From positions 1-53,387 of the forward strand of contig CANIBV010000003.1 in NCBI GenBank assembly GCA_947466005.1: a stretch of DNA of 53,387 nucleotides. Reading direction: 5' to 3'. How positions within the stretch are numbered: position 1 is the stretch's first letter; every line of letters begins with the position of its first letter. The stretch comes from Spartobacteria bacterium. Its GTDB lineage: Bacteria; Verrucomicrobiota; Verrucomicrobiia; Chthoniobacterales; UBA6821. The notes under the pieces were generated by a model. That model was not told where the DNA came from, did not search any database, and was given only the letters and a program-made list of their open reading frames with translations. This document shows, piece after piece, positions 1 through 7,669 of this stretch. The position numbers and the translations under genes were made by a program.

Positions 1-156
1 AACAACGCCCAGCTTGCGACCGTTTCGACGGATGGTCATGGTGGCGCTGTCATCTTCACCGACCGCGCAGTCATCCACGTCCAGCCCAACCCCCTCGGCG
101 GCGTCTCCATGTTTAGCTCCGCGCCAGATCGCCCCGCCTGCAACGCCGAGCAGTAG
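1..156 (+). CDS. 3' end of an unidentified gene (5' partial)
   Basis: Reading frame 1 is open from the first base to a TAG at 154-156, giving 51 residues that end '...DRPACNAEQ'. Most third codon positions are G or C, which fits coding in this genome better than the frame-2 ORF offered in the track (14-214). No start codon is available early in this frame, so the gene begins outside the window. I do not recognise the family. The fragment is polar with short hydrophobic stretches ('GGAVIFTDRAVIHVQ') and has no membrane segment. Confidence 0.45.
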   Translation, partial: NNAQLATVSTDGHGGAVIFTDRAVIHVQPNPLGGVSMFSSAPDRPACNAEQ

Positions 157-251
157 GCGCGGAGTGGCTGTTAAGTGGGAAATCAGACCGAAGGTTTTAA
201 TCTGGAACTCATGAACTCATGAACCAAGGCGCTGGGAAGCGGTGCGGAAGA

Positions 252-304
252 CTGCCGAAGGCAGCCCCGAAGGGGTGGCACAGCTTCTCGGGAGAGAAGT
301 GCCA
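252..304 (+). other. Three adjacent hairpins in the leader of the next gene
   Basis: Three hairpins lie side by side: CTGCC-GAA-GGCAG (252-264), CCCC-GAA-GGGG (265-275), and a longer one pairing TGGCAC (276-281) with GTGCCA (299-304) that encloses TTCTC-GGGA-GAGAA, a stem capped by a GNRA-type tetraloop. They sit about 25 nt upstream of the ATG at 330, so they would lie in the 5' untranslated region of that gene. The preceding bases (GGGAA...GGTG) recall parts of a cobalamin riboswitch, but the full conserved core is not present and I do not call it one. Confidence 0.4.
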
Positions 305-329
305 TCAACCTGAAGAAGAAAAATTTACC

Positions 330-908
330 ATGAAGAGCATGCAGCAGATGGCCGAGAGGCTAGGGAGGTCGGCGGTGTGGATCAGCGGTGTGCAGAAGCG
401 GTTTAGTCTGCCTGTGCTGGAGAGCTATTCCGAGGGGTACGAAGCATTTCTCCGTAAGATCCTGCATCTGCGTGTGCTCGGCGTAAGCGAGGAGTCCCTC
501 CGAGAATTCTGGGCTGCGGAGCGGAAGCTGATCGAGGTGCTCCATCTGGATCCACAGAGCTCTCCAACCTGGATGGTCGATGCCTGCTCCGTAGCAGCCG
601 ATCCCGATCGTCGTCTCCTGCTCTCCAACATCGACCTCGGCTTTAATCTTCCGTCCACCTCTATCCAGATCGGCTTGAACTTTGCAGCCTCCTCCCCCGA
701 ACTCTTCGCAGGGAAGGAGATGGGCGAGGACGCCCTGAGACTGATCAGTGACTACCGCACCCGTCTTGCTGGGATACGTGTGTCCGTAGCTTCGGAATCC
801 AAAATCCTCCGCGATGCCCTCAAGTGGGAGAAGTCCCTCGGACTTACTCGGTTCCCTTTCGATGGGAAGTATACGTACCCAGAAGAAAAAATGCATCCCA
901 TGGACTGA
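330..908 (+). CDS. Hypothetical protein with MerR-like N-terminal helices
   Basis: The track ORF starts at 219, but its first 37 codons run through a short repeat and a hairpin cluster. I prefer the ATG at 330 (protein 'MKSMQQMAERLGRS...', 192 aa), preceded by a weak GAAGAAG purine stretch. Residues 1-70 ('MAERLGRSAVWISGVQKRF...YSEGYEAFLRKILHLRVLGVSEESLREFW') read like a degenerate winged-helix specificity domain followed by a helical segment as in MerR-type proteins. The rest is soluble and unrecognised. No catalytic motif is visible. It stands alone, 86 bp upstream of the methyltransferase on the same strand. The function is unknown; a regulatory role is only a guess from the N-terminus. 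Confidence 0.6.
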   Translation: MKSMQQMAERLGRSAVWISGVQKRFSLPVLESYSEGYEAFLRKILHLRVLGVSEESLREFWAAERKLIEVLHLDPQSSPTWMVDACSVAADPDRRLLLSNIDLGFNLPSTSIQIGLNFAASSPELFAGKEMGEDALRLISDYRTRLAGIRVSVASESKILRDALKWEKSLGLTRFPFDGKYTYPEEKMHPMD

Positions 909-994
909 TGCAAACGAAGGTTTCTAGGCTGTTCAATGAAAGAAGTTATGGCTGTGGCTTGCAGTTAATCGCATCTAATGTGAAATAATCCCTT

Positions 995-2029
995 ATGGCT
1001 TTTTCATCTGTGGAATTATGTGCGGGTGGTGGCGGCCAATCCTTAGGACTCGAGCTAGCTGGTTTTCACCATGAAGCAGTTGTGGAATATGAGTCACTAT
1101 TCTGCACAACTCTTAGAAAAAATCGCCCGCACTGGAATGTGCTGGAAATGGATATTCGTGAATTCACGGGGCAAAAATATTCAGGGGTTGATCTTTTAGC
1201 GGCAGGAGTACCCTGTCCCCCTTTCAGTACTGCAGGCAAACAACTTGGGGCAGACGATGACCGCGATATGTTTCCTGCGGCTTTAAGTCTGGTCTCCCAG
1301 ATAAAGCCTCGAGCAGTGCTTTTTGAAAATGTACAAGGGTTAGCGTCGGCAAAGTTTACGGATTACCGCAACAAGCTTATCCGAAAATTATCCGCATTGG
1401 GCTATCAGCCGGATTGGCGAGTGCTTCAAGCTTCCGAGTTCGGTGTTCCTCAACTCCGCCCGCGATTTATTTTAGTAGCACTACGGCCTTCAGATGCAGA
1501 GCACTTTGCGTGGCCTGTTTCATGGGGAGCTAAGCGTTTTGTTGGAGAATCACTTCTAGATTTGATGGCAGAAAACGGATGGGCCCACACAGAGACTTGG
1601 GCTGGAAGAGCCGCTCGTGTAGCGCCTACCCTTGTAGGCGGATCGAAAAAGCATGGCGGCCCAGATTTGGGTCCAACTCGAGCAAAGCGGCAATGGAGAG
1701 ATCTAGGAGTTGACGGAATGGGCATTGCTGATTCTGCGCCTGGTCCTGACAAGGATGCTGATCATTTGCCTCGGCTAACACTTCGCATGGCTGCTCGAAT
1801 CCAGAGTTTCCCTGACACATGGGAGTTTGCTGGAGGAAAAACCGCTCAATATAGGCAAATTGGGAACGCGTTTCCGCCTGCGGTAGCGAGAGTAGTTGGT
1901 GCTGCTATACGTTCGGCATTTGAGCGAAAGAAGTTCTTGTCTGGCCTCAAGTTTGAAAAAGCTGACCAGCTCCGCCTGATGGAGTCACCATCTAGCTCAA
2001 AGCCAAAAACTCGTAAAAAATCTGTATGA
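995..2029 (+). CDS. DNA (cytosine-5-)-methyltransferase of a type II R-M system
   Basis: This 344-aa protein carries the ordered C5-methyltransferase motifs. Motif I is 'ELCAGGGGQSLGLELAGF' (residues 7-24, SAM binding), motif IV 'GVPCPPFS' with catalytic Cys74, motif VI 'ENV' (111-113), motif VIII 'QLRPR' (153-157), a short target-recognition region around 190-250, motif IX near 'RLTLRMAARIQSFPDTW', and motif X 'QIGNAFPPAVARVVG'. It would methylate a cytosine in the site cut by the endonuclease encoded next, whose ATG overlaps this stop by 4 nt (ATGA). If the partner's NgoMIV relationship holds, the site is probably GCCGGC; that is inference. Base composition is visibly more AT-rich than flanking genes, which suggests horizontal acquisition. 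Confidence 0.95.
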   Translation: MAFSSVELCAGGGGQSLGLELAGFHHEAVVEYESLFCTTLRKNRPHWNVLEMDIREFTGQKYSGVDLLAAGVPCPPFSTAGKQLGADDDRDMFPAALSLVSQIKPRAVLFENVQGLASAKFTDYRNKLIRKLSALGYQPDWRVLQASEFGVPQLRPRFILVALRPSDAEHFAWPVSWGAKRFVGESLLDLMAENGWAHTETWAGRAARVAPTLVGGSKKHGGPDLGPTRAKRQWRDLGVDGMGIADSAPGPDKDADHLPRLTLRMAARIQSFPDTWEFAGGKTAQYRQIGNAFPPAVARVVGAAIRSAFERKKFLSGLKFEKADQLRLMESPSSSKPKTRKKSV

Positions 2030-2907
2030 CTCAAACTTCATTGATCTCTAAAGAAAGGGCGGCTTTTCACTCATTGCTGTTGGCGGGACCGCTCACAAGT
2101 GATTCCAAGGGGATTTTGAGTATCGCAGACAAAGGAAGTGCTATCAGTCGCGTTATTTCAACTGAGTTAGCGAAAAAATTGGGATCCCCACGAATTTCAA
2201 AAAAGGGCGGAGGGCAAACGGCGGGAGCTGCTTTTGAGAATATCGTTGCCCGATTTTTAAGAGCAACGTTTCTATCACTCAAGGATCTTAGGCCTGGCTC
2301 TTGGGAGGTTCTTGATACAAGTACCGGTGGAAAAGTTCAGATTGCTAACTTTACCCAGTATGAACATCTGCTTCGATTGAAAGAGAAAGCAGATGCGGAT
2401 CCCGATTTACGAGCCATTCTGGGTGGTGATTACCTAATTGCACCCGATGTAGTTGTTGTACGCACTTCAGAGCCCGACAAGATGATTAATAAATCTACGC
2501 GCGTTGTTGATATGAATACAGCACGACTGACACCCCTGCGTACTACTAACTCAAAAGGTGGAGAGGCACGTTTTCTTCATGCAAGCGTTTCATGCAAATG
2601 GACCCTTAGAAGTGATCGGGCTCAAAATGCCCGAAGTGAAGCGCTAAACCTTTTGAGAAATCGCAAAGGCCATGCTCCTCATGTTGTAGCCATAACTGCC
2701 GAACCCATGCCTTCACGAATTGCGAGTCTAGCACTCGGAACCAATGATCTTGATTGTGTCTATCATATCGCCCTGCCCGAGTTGATAGATGTGGTAAAGC
2801 AGTCGGTTAGTGACGAACGCTCTGGTCAACTCGAAATGCTAGAGATGCTTGTTTCTGGAAAGCGTCTACGCGATATTTCTGATCTTCCGCTGGACTTAGC
2901 TATATAG
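2026..2907 (+). CDS. NgoMIV-family type II restriction endonuclease
   Basis: This 293-aa protein has the Cfr10I/NgoMIV arrangement of active-site residues: Glu71 in 'AAFENIV', Asp141 in 'LIAPDVVVV', then 49 residues to Lys191 in 'SVSCKWTLRS', then 13 residues to Glu205 in 'ARSEA'. This is the PD-X(46-55)-K-X(13)-E pattern known for that group, and the positions nearly coincide with those recalled for NgoMIV (E70, D140, K187, E201). NgoMIV cuts GCCGGC as a tetramer, so the same or a related site is predicted. It is translationally coupled to the methyltransferase by an ATGA overlap. It is complete, with no sign of inactivation, and AT-rich like its partner. Confidence 0.9.
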   Translation: MTQTSLISKERAAFHSLLLAGPLTSDSKGILSIADKGSAISRVISTELAKKLGSPRISKKGGGQTAGAAFENIVARFLRATFLSLKDLRPGSWEVLDTSTGGKVQIANFTQYEHLLRLKEKADADPDLRAILGGDYLIAPDVVVVRTSEPDKMINKSTRVVDMNTARLTPLRTTNSKGGEARFLHASVSCKWTLRSDRAQNARSEALNLLRNRKGHAPHVVAITAEPMPSRIASLALGTNDLDCVYHIALPELIDVVKQSVSDERSGQLEMLEMLVSGKRLRDISDLPLDLAI

Positions 2908-2920
2908 CTTCTATTCTCCA

Positions 2921-3175
2921 ATGCAAACCTTCACGACCAAGGGGGCCACAGACCTTCTCTATGCCGATGATTTTCGAAGTAATGGATGCCCTGATGTCAG
3001 GGTCTTGCTAAATAAGTCTGGCAGCGTCGAGCTTGAGGCTCTTACTGAAGAAGTTGAATCCGCACTTGAGGAGTTGGAAATCGATATCGACTCCGATGTC
3101 ATCCCGGATGAGGTCATGACCGCCCTGATCGAGCACCTCAATACAGCACGTCAGCTCGACGTGCCTGTTGCTTAG
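2921..3175 (+). CDS. Small acidic protein downstream of the R-M pair
   Basis: This 84-aa ORF starts 13 nt after the endonuclease stop and is probably co-transcribed with it. It is rich in Asp and Glu, especially in the segment 'ELEALTEEVESALEELEIDIDSD', which is predicted to be largely helical. I do not recognise a family. It does not resemble a controller (C) protein, since no helix-turn-helix is visible. It converges with secA, whose stop lies 14 nt beyond. A role with the R-M system is inferred only from position. It could also be a standalone hypothetical. Confidence 0.55.
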   Translation: MQTFTTKGATDLLYADDFRSNGCPDVRVLLNKSGSVELEALTEEVESALEELEIDIDSDVIPDEVMTALIEHLNTARQLDVPVA

Positions 3176-3188
3176 AATAGCCTTCTCG

Positions 3189-6182
3189 CTACGCAGTGCG
3201 GCCGCAGCAGCTTTTGAACTTCTTCCCGGATCCACACGGGCAAGGATCATTTCTTCCAGCTGTCTTCTGCTGCCTCGGAGTCGGAGCCTTCTGCATGGCC
3301 CGCTCGAATCCCATGTCCGCATCGGAAAGCCCTGACGGTGGCAGGGCCGCGGGATTCGGCTGGCCGTCGATCATGGCGGGCTCGAGCAGGTCCCTCTGCA
3401 TGAGGTGGCGAGGCATGGAGGCGAGCAACTGCTCGAAGGCCTGGAGGTTGGTCGTGGAGCGGAAGAGGTTGTTCAGGACCTCGTTCTTGATGCTCTCCAT
3501 GAGCTCGACGAACATGGCGTAGGCCTCGGTCTTGTACTCAGTGAGCGGGTCCTTCTGGCCGTAAGCGCGGAGGTAGACGGCCTCGCGGAGGCCGTCCATG
3601 GCGTAGAGGTGCTCCTGCCAGAGGCGGTCGACGGCGTTCAGGATGACGTACTTCTCAAGTCCCGAGCGGGCGGCCTCGTCCTCGATGGCGGCCTTGCGGT
3701 CGTAGGCTTCGACCAATGTCTTTGCCAGCCACTCTCCGTTCGCCTCGATCTCGCGTGTCTCGAAGGCGCACTTCCCGGCGGTGAGGCCGACGGGGAAGGT
3801 GGAGTTCACCCACTGGAGGAGTCCGGTGACATCGGGCTCAGCATCACTGCTCTCGGTGGTGAGGAAGGCCTCGACCTTCTTCGGGACGACTTCGTTGATC
3901 ACCTCGTGGATGAGGACGCGGGGGTTCTCGGCGTCCATGACGTCGTTGCGGTAGCCGTAGACGACTTCGCGCTGCTGGTTCATGACGTCGTCGAACTCAA
4001 GTGTCCTGCGGCGCATGAGGTAGTTCCTCTGCTCGACGCGCTTCTGGGCGGTCTCCACGGAGCGGTTGAGCCAGGGGTGCTCGAGCTCTTCTCCCTCCTT
4101 CATGCCAAAGGTCTCCATGATCTTGGTCATGCGGTCGCTGGCGCCGAAGTTGCGCATGAGGTCGTCCTCGAAGCTGATGTAGAAGCGTGAGCGGCCGGGA
4201 TCTCCCTGACGGGCGCAGCGTCCGCGCAGCTGGCGGTCGATGCGGCGTGACTCGTGGCGCTCGGTGCCGAGCACGAAGAGTCCGCCGAGTTCGGAAACAC
4301 CCTCGCCCAGTTTGATGTCTGTACCACGGCCGGCCATGTTGGTGGAGATGGTGACGGCGCCGCGCAGTCCGGCGCGCGAGATGATCTCGGCCTCCTGCAT
4401 GTGGAACTTGGCGTTGAGAACGGTGTGGGGAATGTGCTCCCGCTTGAGCATGCGGCTGAGGACCTCGGAGGCCTCGACGCTGGCGGTGCCGACGAGGATC
4501 GGCTGGCCGCGTCCGTGGGAGGCCTTGATCTCGTCGATGGCGGCGGCCATCTTCTCGCGGCGCGTCTTGTAGATCCGGTCGTTCTCGTCGAGGCGCGCGA
4601 CGGGGCGGTTCGTCGGGATGACGTTCACCGCGAGTCCGTAGATGTCGTGGAACTCGTTGGCCTCGGTCTCGGCCGTTCCGGTCATGCCGGCGAGCTTCTC
4701 GTAGAGGCGGAAGTAGTTCTGGATGGTGATGGTGGCCATCGTCTGGGTCTCCCTGTCGATCTGCACTCCCTCCTTGGCCTCGACAGCCTGGTGGAGTCCG
4801 TCGCTCCAGCGGCGACCCGCCATCTTGCGGCCGGTGAAGGTGTCGACGATGACGACCTTGTTCTCCTCGACGACGTACTCGACGTCCTTCTCGTAGAGGC
4901 AGTAGGCCTTGAGCAACTGGGCGATGTTGTGCATCCGCTCGGCGGAGTGGTCGCAGTGCTGCTGGCGGGCGGTCTTCTCGGCGGTCTTCTCGGAGTCGCT
5001 CAGCGCGGCGTTCGTCTCGATGTCGGCAAACTCAGTGAGGAGATCGGGGAGGACGAAGGCGTTCGGGTCGTCGGGGTTGAGGAAGCTGCGCCCCAGCTCG
5101 GTGAGGTCGGCCTCCTGCTGCTTCTCCTCGATGGTGAAGTAGAGCTCTTCCTTGAGCGCGACGAGCGCGTCCTTGGAGGTGTCCTGGTAGAAGGAGAGCT
5201 CAGCCTTGTCGGTGAGGCGGCGGAGATCTGGATCCTCCATGGCGCGGAGCAGTCCCTTGTTGCGGGGCTGGCCGAGCTTGACCTTGAAGAGTGCCAGGCC
5301 GGCGGCCTCCTTCTGCCCCTTGGTGAGGAGTTCCTTGGCCTCGGCCACGAGGTTGTTGATCAGGGCGGTCTGCTTGCGGACGAGCTGCTCGACGAGCGGC
5401 TTGAAGCGGTCGTACTGGTGGGTCGAGATGGTGGCAGGACCGCTGATGATGAGCGGTGTGCGGGCCTCGTCGATCAGGATGGAGTCGACTTCGTCCACGA
5501 TGGCGTAGTAGTGGCCGCGCTGGACTTGCTGCTCGCGGCTGGTCGCCATGCCGTTGTCGCGGAGGTAGTCGAAGCCGAACTCGCTGTTAGTGCCGTAGGA
5601 GATGTCGCACTCGTACTGGGCGCGGCGCTCTTCGGGCGACTGGTCGTGCTGGAGGATGCCGGTGCTCATGCCGAGGAAGGCGTAGAGCTGGCCCATGCAC
5701 TCGGCGTCGCGGCGCGCAAGGTAGTCGTTCACGGTGACTAGGTGGACTCCGCGCCCGGTGAGGGCGTTCAGGTAGACGGGGAGGGTCGCGACGAGGGTCT
5801 TGCCCTCGCCCGTGGCCATCTCTGAGATGCTTCCCTTGTGGAGCACCATGCCGCCGATCAGCTGGACATCGAAGTGTACCATGTTCCAGGTGTACTCGTG
5901 GTCGCAGACCATGAACTGCATGCCGACCATGCGGCGGGCGGCGTTCTTCACGACGGCGAAGGCCTCGGGCAGGATCTCGTTCAGCCGTTTCTGCAGGAGG
6001 TCGGGATCCTGGATCAGGGAGAGCTCGGCTTTCCAGGCGGCCGTCTTGTCACGGAGGGCCTCGTCGGGAAGGGTCTGCAGGCCGGCTTCAATTTCGTTGA
6101 TCTTGGCGACGAGCGGGATCATCCGGCGCACTTCGCGCTGGTTCTTGGAGCCGATGATTTTTTTGAGAATCCAGGTAAACAT
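3189..6182 (-). CDS. secA: Preprotein translocase ATPase SecA
   Basis: SecA drives secretory proteins through SecYEG by ATP hydrolysis at the inner membrane. The 997-aa product has Walker A 'MATGEGKTL' (about 122-130), the DEAD-like 'VDEVDSILIDEARTPLIISG', the motor-2 signature 'TNMAGRGTDIKLGEG', and a C-terminal zinc motif 'NDPCPCGSGKKFKSCC' for SecB/ribosome contact. The track start (6212) uses a GTG; the ATG at 6182 ('MFTWILKKIIGSKN') matches usual SecA N-termini. The protein is about 100 residues longer than E. coli SecA because of extra sequence after the DEAD region ('LLTKGQKEAAGLALFKVKLGQ...'), as seen in Bacteroidetes/PVC-type SecAs. It converges with the R-M module. Confidence 0.97.
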   Translation of the reverse strand: MFTWILKKIIGSKNQREVRRMIPLVAKINEIEAGLQTLPDEALRDKTAAWKAELSLIQDPDLLQKRLNEILPEAFAVVKNAARRMVGMQFMVCDHEYTWNMVHFDVQLIGGMVLHKGSISEMATGEGKTLVATLPVYLNALTGRGVHLVTVNDYLARRDAECMGQLYAFLGMSTGILQHDQSPEERRAQYECDISYGTNSEFGFDYLRDNGMATSREQQVQRGHYYAIVDEVDSILIDEARTPLIISGPATISTHQYDRFKPLVEQLVRKQTALINNLVAEAKELLTKGQKEAAGLALFKVKLGQPRNKGLLRAMEDPDLRRLTDKAELSFYQDTSKDALVALKEELYFTIEEKQQEADLTELGRSFLNPDDPNAFVLPDLLTEFADIETNAALSDSEKTAEKTARQQHCDHSAERMHNIAQLLKAYCLYEKDVEYVVEENKVVIVDTFTGRKMAGRRWSDGLHQAVEAKEGVQIDRETQTMATITIQNYFRLYEKLAGMTGTAETEANEFHDIYGLAVNVIPTNRPVARLDENDRIYKTRREKMAAAIDEIKASHGRGQPILVGTASVEASEVLSRMLKREHIPHTVLNAKFHMQEAEIISRAGLRGAVTISTNMAGRGTDIKLGEGVSELGGLFVLGTERHESRRIDRQLRGRCARQGDPGRSRFYISFEDDLMRNFGASDRMTKIMETFGMKEGEELEHPWLNRSVETAQKRVEQRNYLMRRRTLEFDDVMNQQREVVYGYRNDVMDAENPRVLIHEVINEVVPKKVEAFLTTESSDAEPDVTGLLQWVNSTFPVGLTAGKCAFETREIEANGEWLAKTLVEAYDRKAAIEDEAARSGLEKYVILNAVDRLWQEHLYAMDGLREAVYLRAYGQKDPLTEYKTEAYAMFVELMESIKNEVLNNLFRSTTNLQAFEQLLASMPRHLMQRDLLEPAMIDGQPNPAALPPSGLSDADMGFERAMQKAPTPRQQKTAGRNDPCPCGSGKKFKSCCGRTA

Positions 6183-6262
6183 GAAAAAAGACCCTGTTTG
6201 GGGAAGGATCACTAAACCGCAAGGGGGCTACGGGGGCAAGAGAAGCCGAACAGATAAAATAT

Positions 6263-6282
6263 GGAACTCAGGAACTCAGGAA
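6263..6282. repeat. Octamer short repeat GGAACTCA, left arm of an inverted pair
   Basis: GGAACTCA is repeated 2.5 times. The reverse complement lies at 6381-6400 with one mismatch in 20, so the two arms could pair around a 98-nt spacer in the secA/tadA intergenic region. The 200-bp gap between the two genes holds nothing else I recognise. Confidence 0.7.
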
Positions 6283-6380
6283 TAATGCAGGCAAGGCGTG
6301 GAATTGGCTACGGAGCTTCGATAAAGCGTCTCGTTAATGAGCAATAAGTAAAACCACCTCATCGCTGCAGATCCTCTCTT

Positions 6381-6400
6381 TTCCTGAATTCCTGAGTTCC
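6381..6400. repeat. Octamer short repeat, right arm of the inverted pair
   Basis: TTCCTGAATTCCTGAGTTCC is the inverted partner of the array at 6263-6282 (19 of 20 positions complementary). It lies just downstream of tadA on the minus strand and could act in 3'-end formation, though there is no uridine tract. Confidence 0.7.
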
Positions 6401-6413
6401 AAATTAACACTCA

Positions 6414-6950
6414 TCAGCTTTCTGTATTTCCGCGGCGCTCTCCGAAGAAGGTTTTGAGAAGCTGCCCGCTCTCCTCACCCATCACTCCGCCGGTGATCTC
6501 GCAGCGGTGGCTGAGGCCCACCATCTGAAGGATATTGATGCTGCCTCCTGCGGCACCCCCCCTGGGATCGTGGCAGCCGAAGATGACCCGCCTGACCCGT
6601 GAGTTCACCAAGGCTCCCGCGCACATTGGGCAAGGCTCCTTGGTCACGTAGAGGTCGCACTCGTTGAGTCGCCAGTCGCCGATGGCATTCTCGGCCTGCG
6701 TAATGGCCAGCATCTCGGCATGAGCGGTGGCATCCTTGAGCGTCTCCACGAGATTGGAGGCCCGCGCGATGATCCGACCCCCCTTCACCACGACGGCTCC
6801 GATCGGAACCTCCTCGGCCTCGTATGCCTTCAAGGCCTGACGTAAGGCCTGCCCCATGAAATAGGCATCGCTCTGCAGGTCGATGATCGGGTCCTCTTCG
6901 GGCGGCTCCAGAGTCTCGTCTCGTAGAATGATTTCCATGGTGGTGAACAT
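6414..6950 (-). CDS. tadA: tRNA-specific adenosine-34 deaminase TadA
   Basis: TadA deaminates the wobble adenosine of tRNA-Arg(ACG) to inosine. The product contains the zinc deaminase signature 'TAHAEMLAI' (His and catalytic Glu) and 'EPCPMCAGAL' (two zinc Cys), with the TadA-typical 'NSRVRRVIFGCHDPRGGAAGS'. The track ORF starts at 7085 inside rpe. I choose the ATG at 6950 ('MFTTMEIILRDE', 178 aa), which has GAGGG 7 nt upstream and follows the rpe stop by 10 nt. The 25-30-residue acidic N-terminal extension before the deaminase fold is longer than in E. coli TadA. It forms an operon with rpe. Confidence 0.93.
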   Translation of the reverse strand: MFTTMEIILRDETLEPPEEDPIIDLQSDAYFMGQALRQALKAYEAEEVPIGAVVVKGGRIIARASNLVETLKDATAHAEMLAITQAENAIGDWRLNECDLYVTKEPCPMCAGALVNSRVRRVIFGCHDPRGGAAGGSINILQMVGLSHRCEITGGVMGEESGQLLKTFFGERRGNTES

Positions 6951-6960
6951 TCTTTGCCCT

Positions 6961-7623
6961 CTACTCGCGGAGGGCGCGGATCTCGGCGGCGCGGTCCGCT
7001 GCCTGGAAGACGGAGGTTCCGGCCACCATGATGTCGGCTCCCGCCTCGCGGCAGAGCTTGGCGGTCTCGACTGCGATCCCCCCATCGACCTCGATGAGGA
7101 AGCCGAGTCCCAGATCCGTGCGGAGACGGTCAGCTTCGCGTATTTTGCCGAGCATGTCCGTCATGAAGGGTTGTCCGCCGAAACCGGGCTCCACGGTCAT
7201 GATGAGAAGTATGTCAAAGCGCCCGAAGAGGGCGCGGGTCTGGTCCAGAGGAGTTCCGGGCTTGATGGAGAGGCCTGCTTTCTTCCCCGCCGCGCGGACG
7301 CGGTCGAGCGTGATCCCTGCGTCGTGGTTGGCTTCCAGGTGGGAGGTGACGGACGCCACTCCCTTCACCGCCATGAACTGCTCGATGTAGCGGTCGGGCC
7401 GCTGGATCATCAGGTGGATATCAAGCGGTATCGTCGTGTGGCGCGAGGCGGCCTCGCAGATTGGCGAACCGAAGGAAATGTTGGGCACGAAGTCGCCGTC
7501 CATCACGTCGCAGTGGATCCAGTCGGCTCCGGCGACCGTCACACTCGCCACCTCGTCGCCTAGGCAGGCGAAGTTGCTGGCAAGGATCGAGGGCGCGATG
7601 ATCGAGGGGCGCAGGGATGGCAT
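6961..7623 (-). CDS. rpe: Ribulose-phosphate 3-epimerase
   Basis: This enzyme interconverts ribulose-5-phosphate and xylulose-5-phosphate in the pentose phosphate pathway. The 220-aa TIM barrel begins 'IIAPSILASNFACLGDEV' and carries 'DWIHCDVMDGDFVPNISFG' (metal His and catalytic Asp), 'PLDIHLMIQRPDRYI', 'IMTVEPGFGGQPF' and 'IEVDGGIAVETA' with the second Asp, then 'AGTSVFQA'. Length and motifs are complete. It is the first gene of the rpe-tadA pair. Confidence 0.97.
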   Translation of the reverse strand: MPSLRPSIIAPSILASNFACLGDEVASVTVAGADWIHCDVMDGDFVPNISFGSPICEAASRHTTIPLDIHLMIQRPDRYIEQFMAVKGVASVTSHLEANHDAGITLDRVRAAGKKAGLSIKPGTPLDQTRALFGRFDILLIMTVEPGFGGQPFMTDMLGKIREADRLRTDLGLGFLIEVDGGIAVETAKLCREAGADIMVAGTSVFQAADRAAEIRALRE

Positions 7624-7669
7624 GATCTTTATTGTTTAGCGTGGTCGGTCGCTCAGGGAAAGGCTGGGG

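Noticed and set aside
204-329. Cobalamin riboswitch
   Set aside because: GGGAA, GGTG and an ACCTG-like 3' end are suggestive, but the conserved B12 box and overall spacing are not met, and the downstream gene has no link to cobalamin.
4254-5741. 495-aa plus-strand ORF opposite secA
   Set aside because: Low-complexity Gly/Leu/Val/Asp composition typical of antisense frames in GC-rich genes; secA is unambiguous on the other strand.
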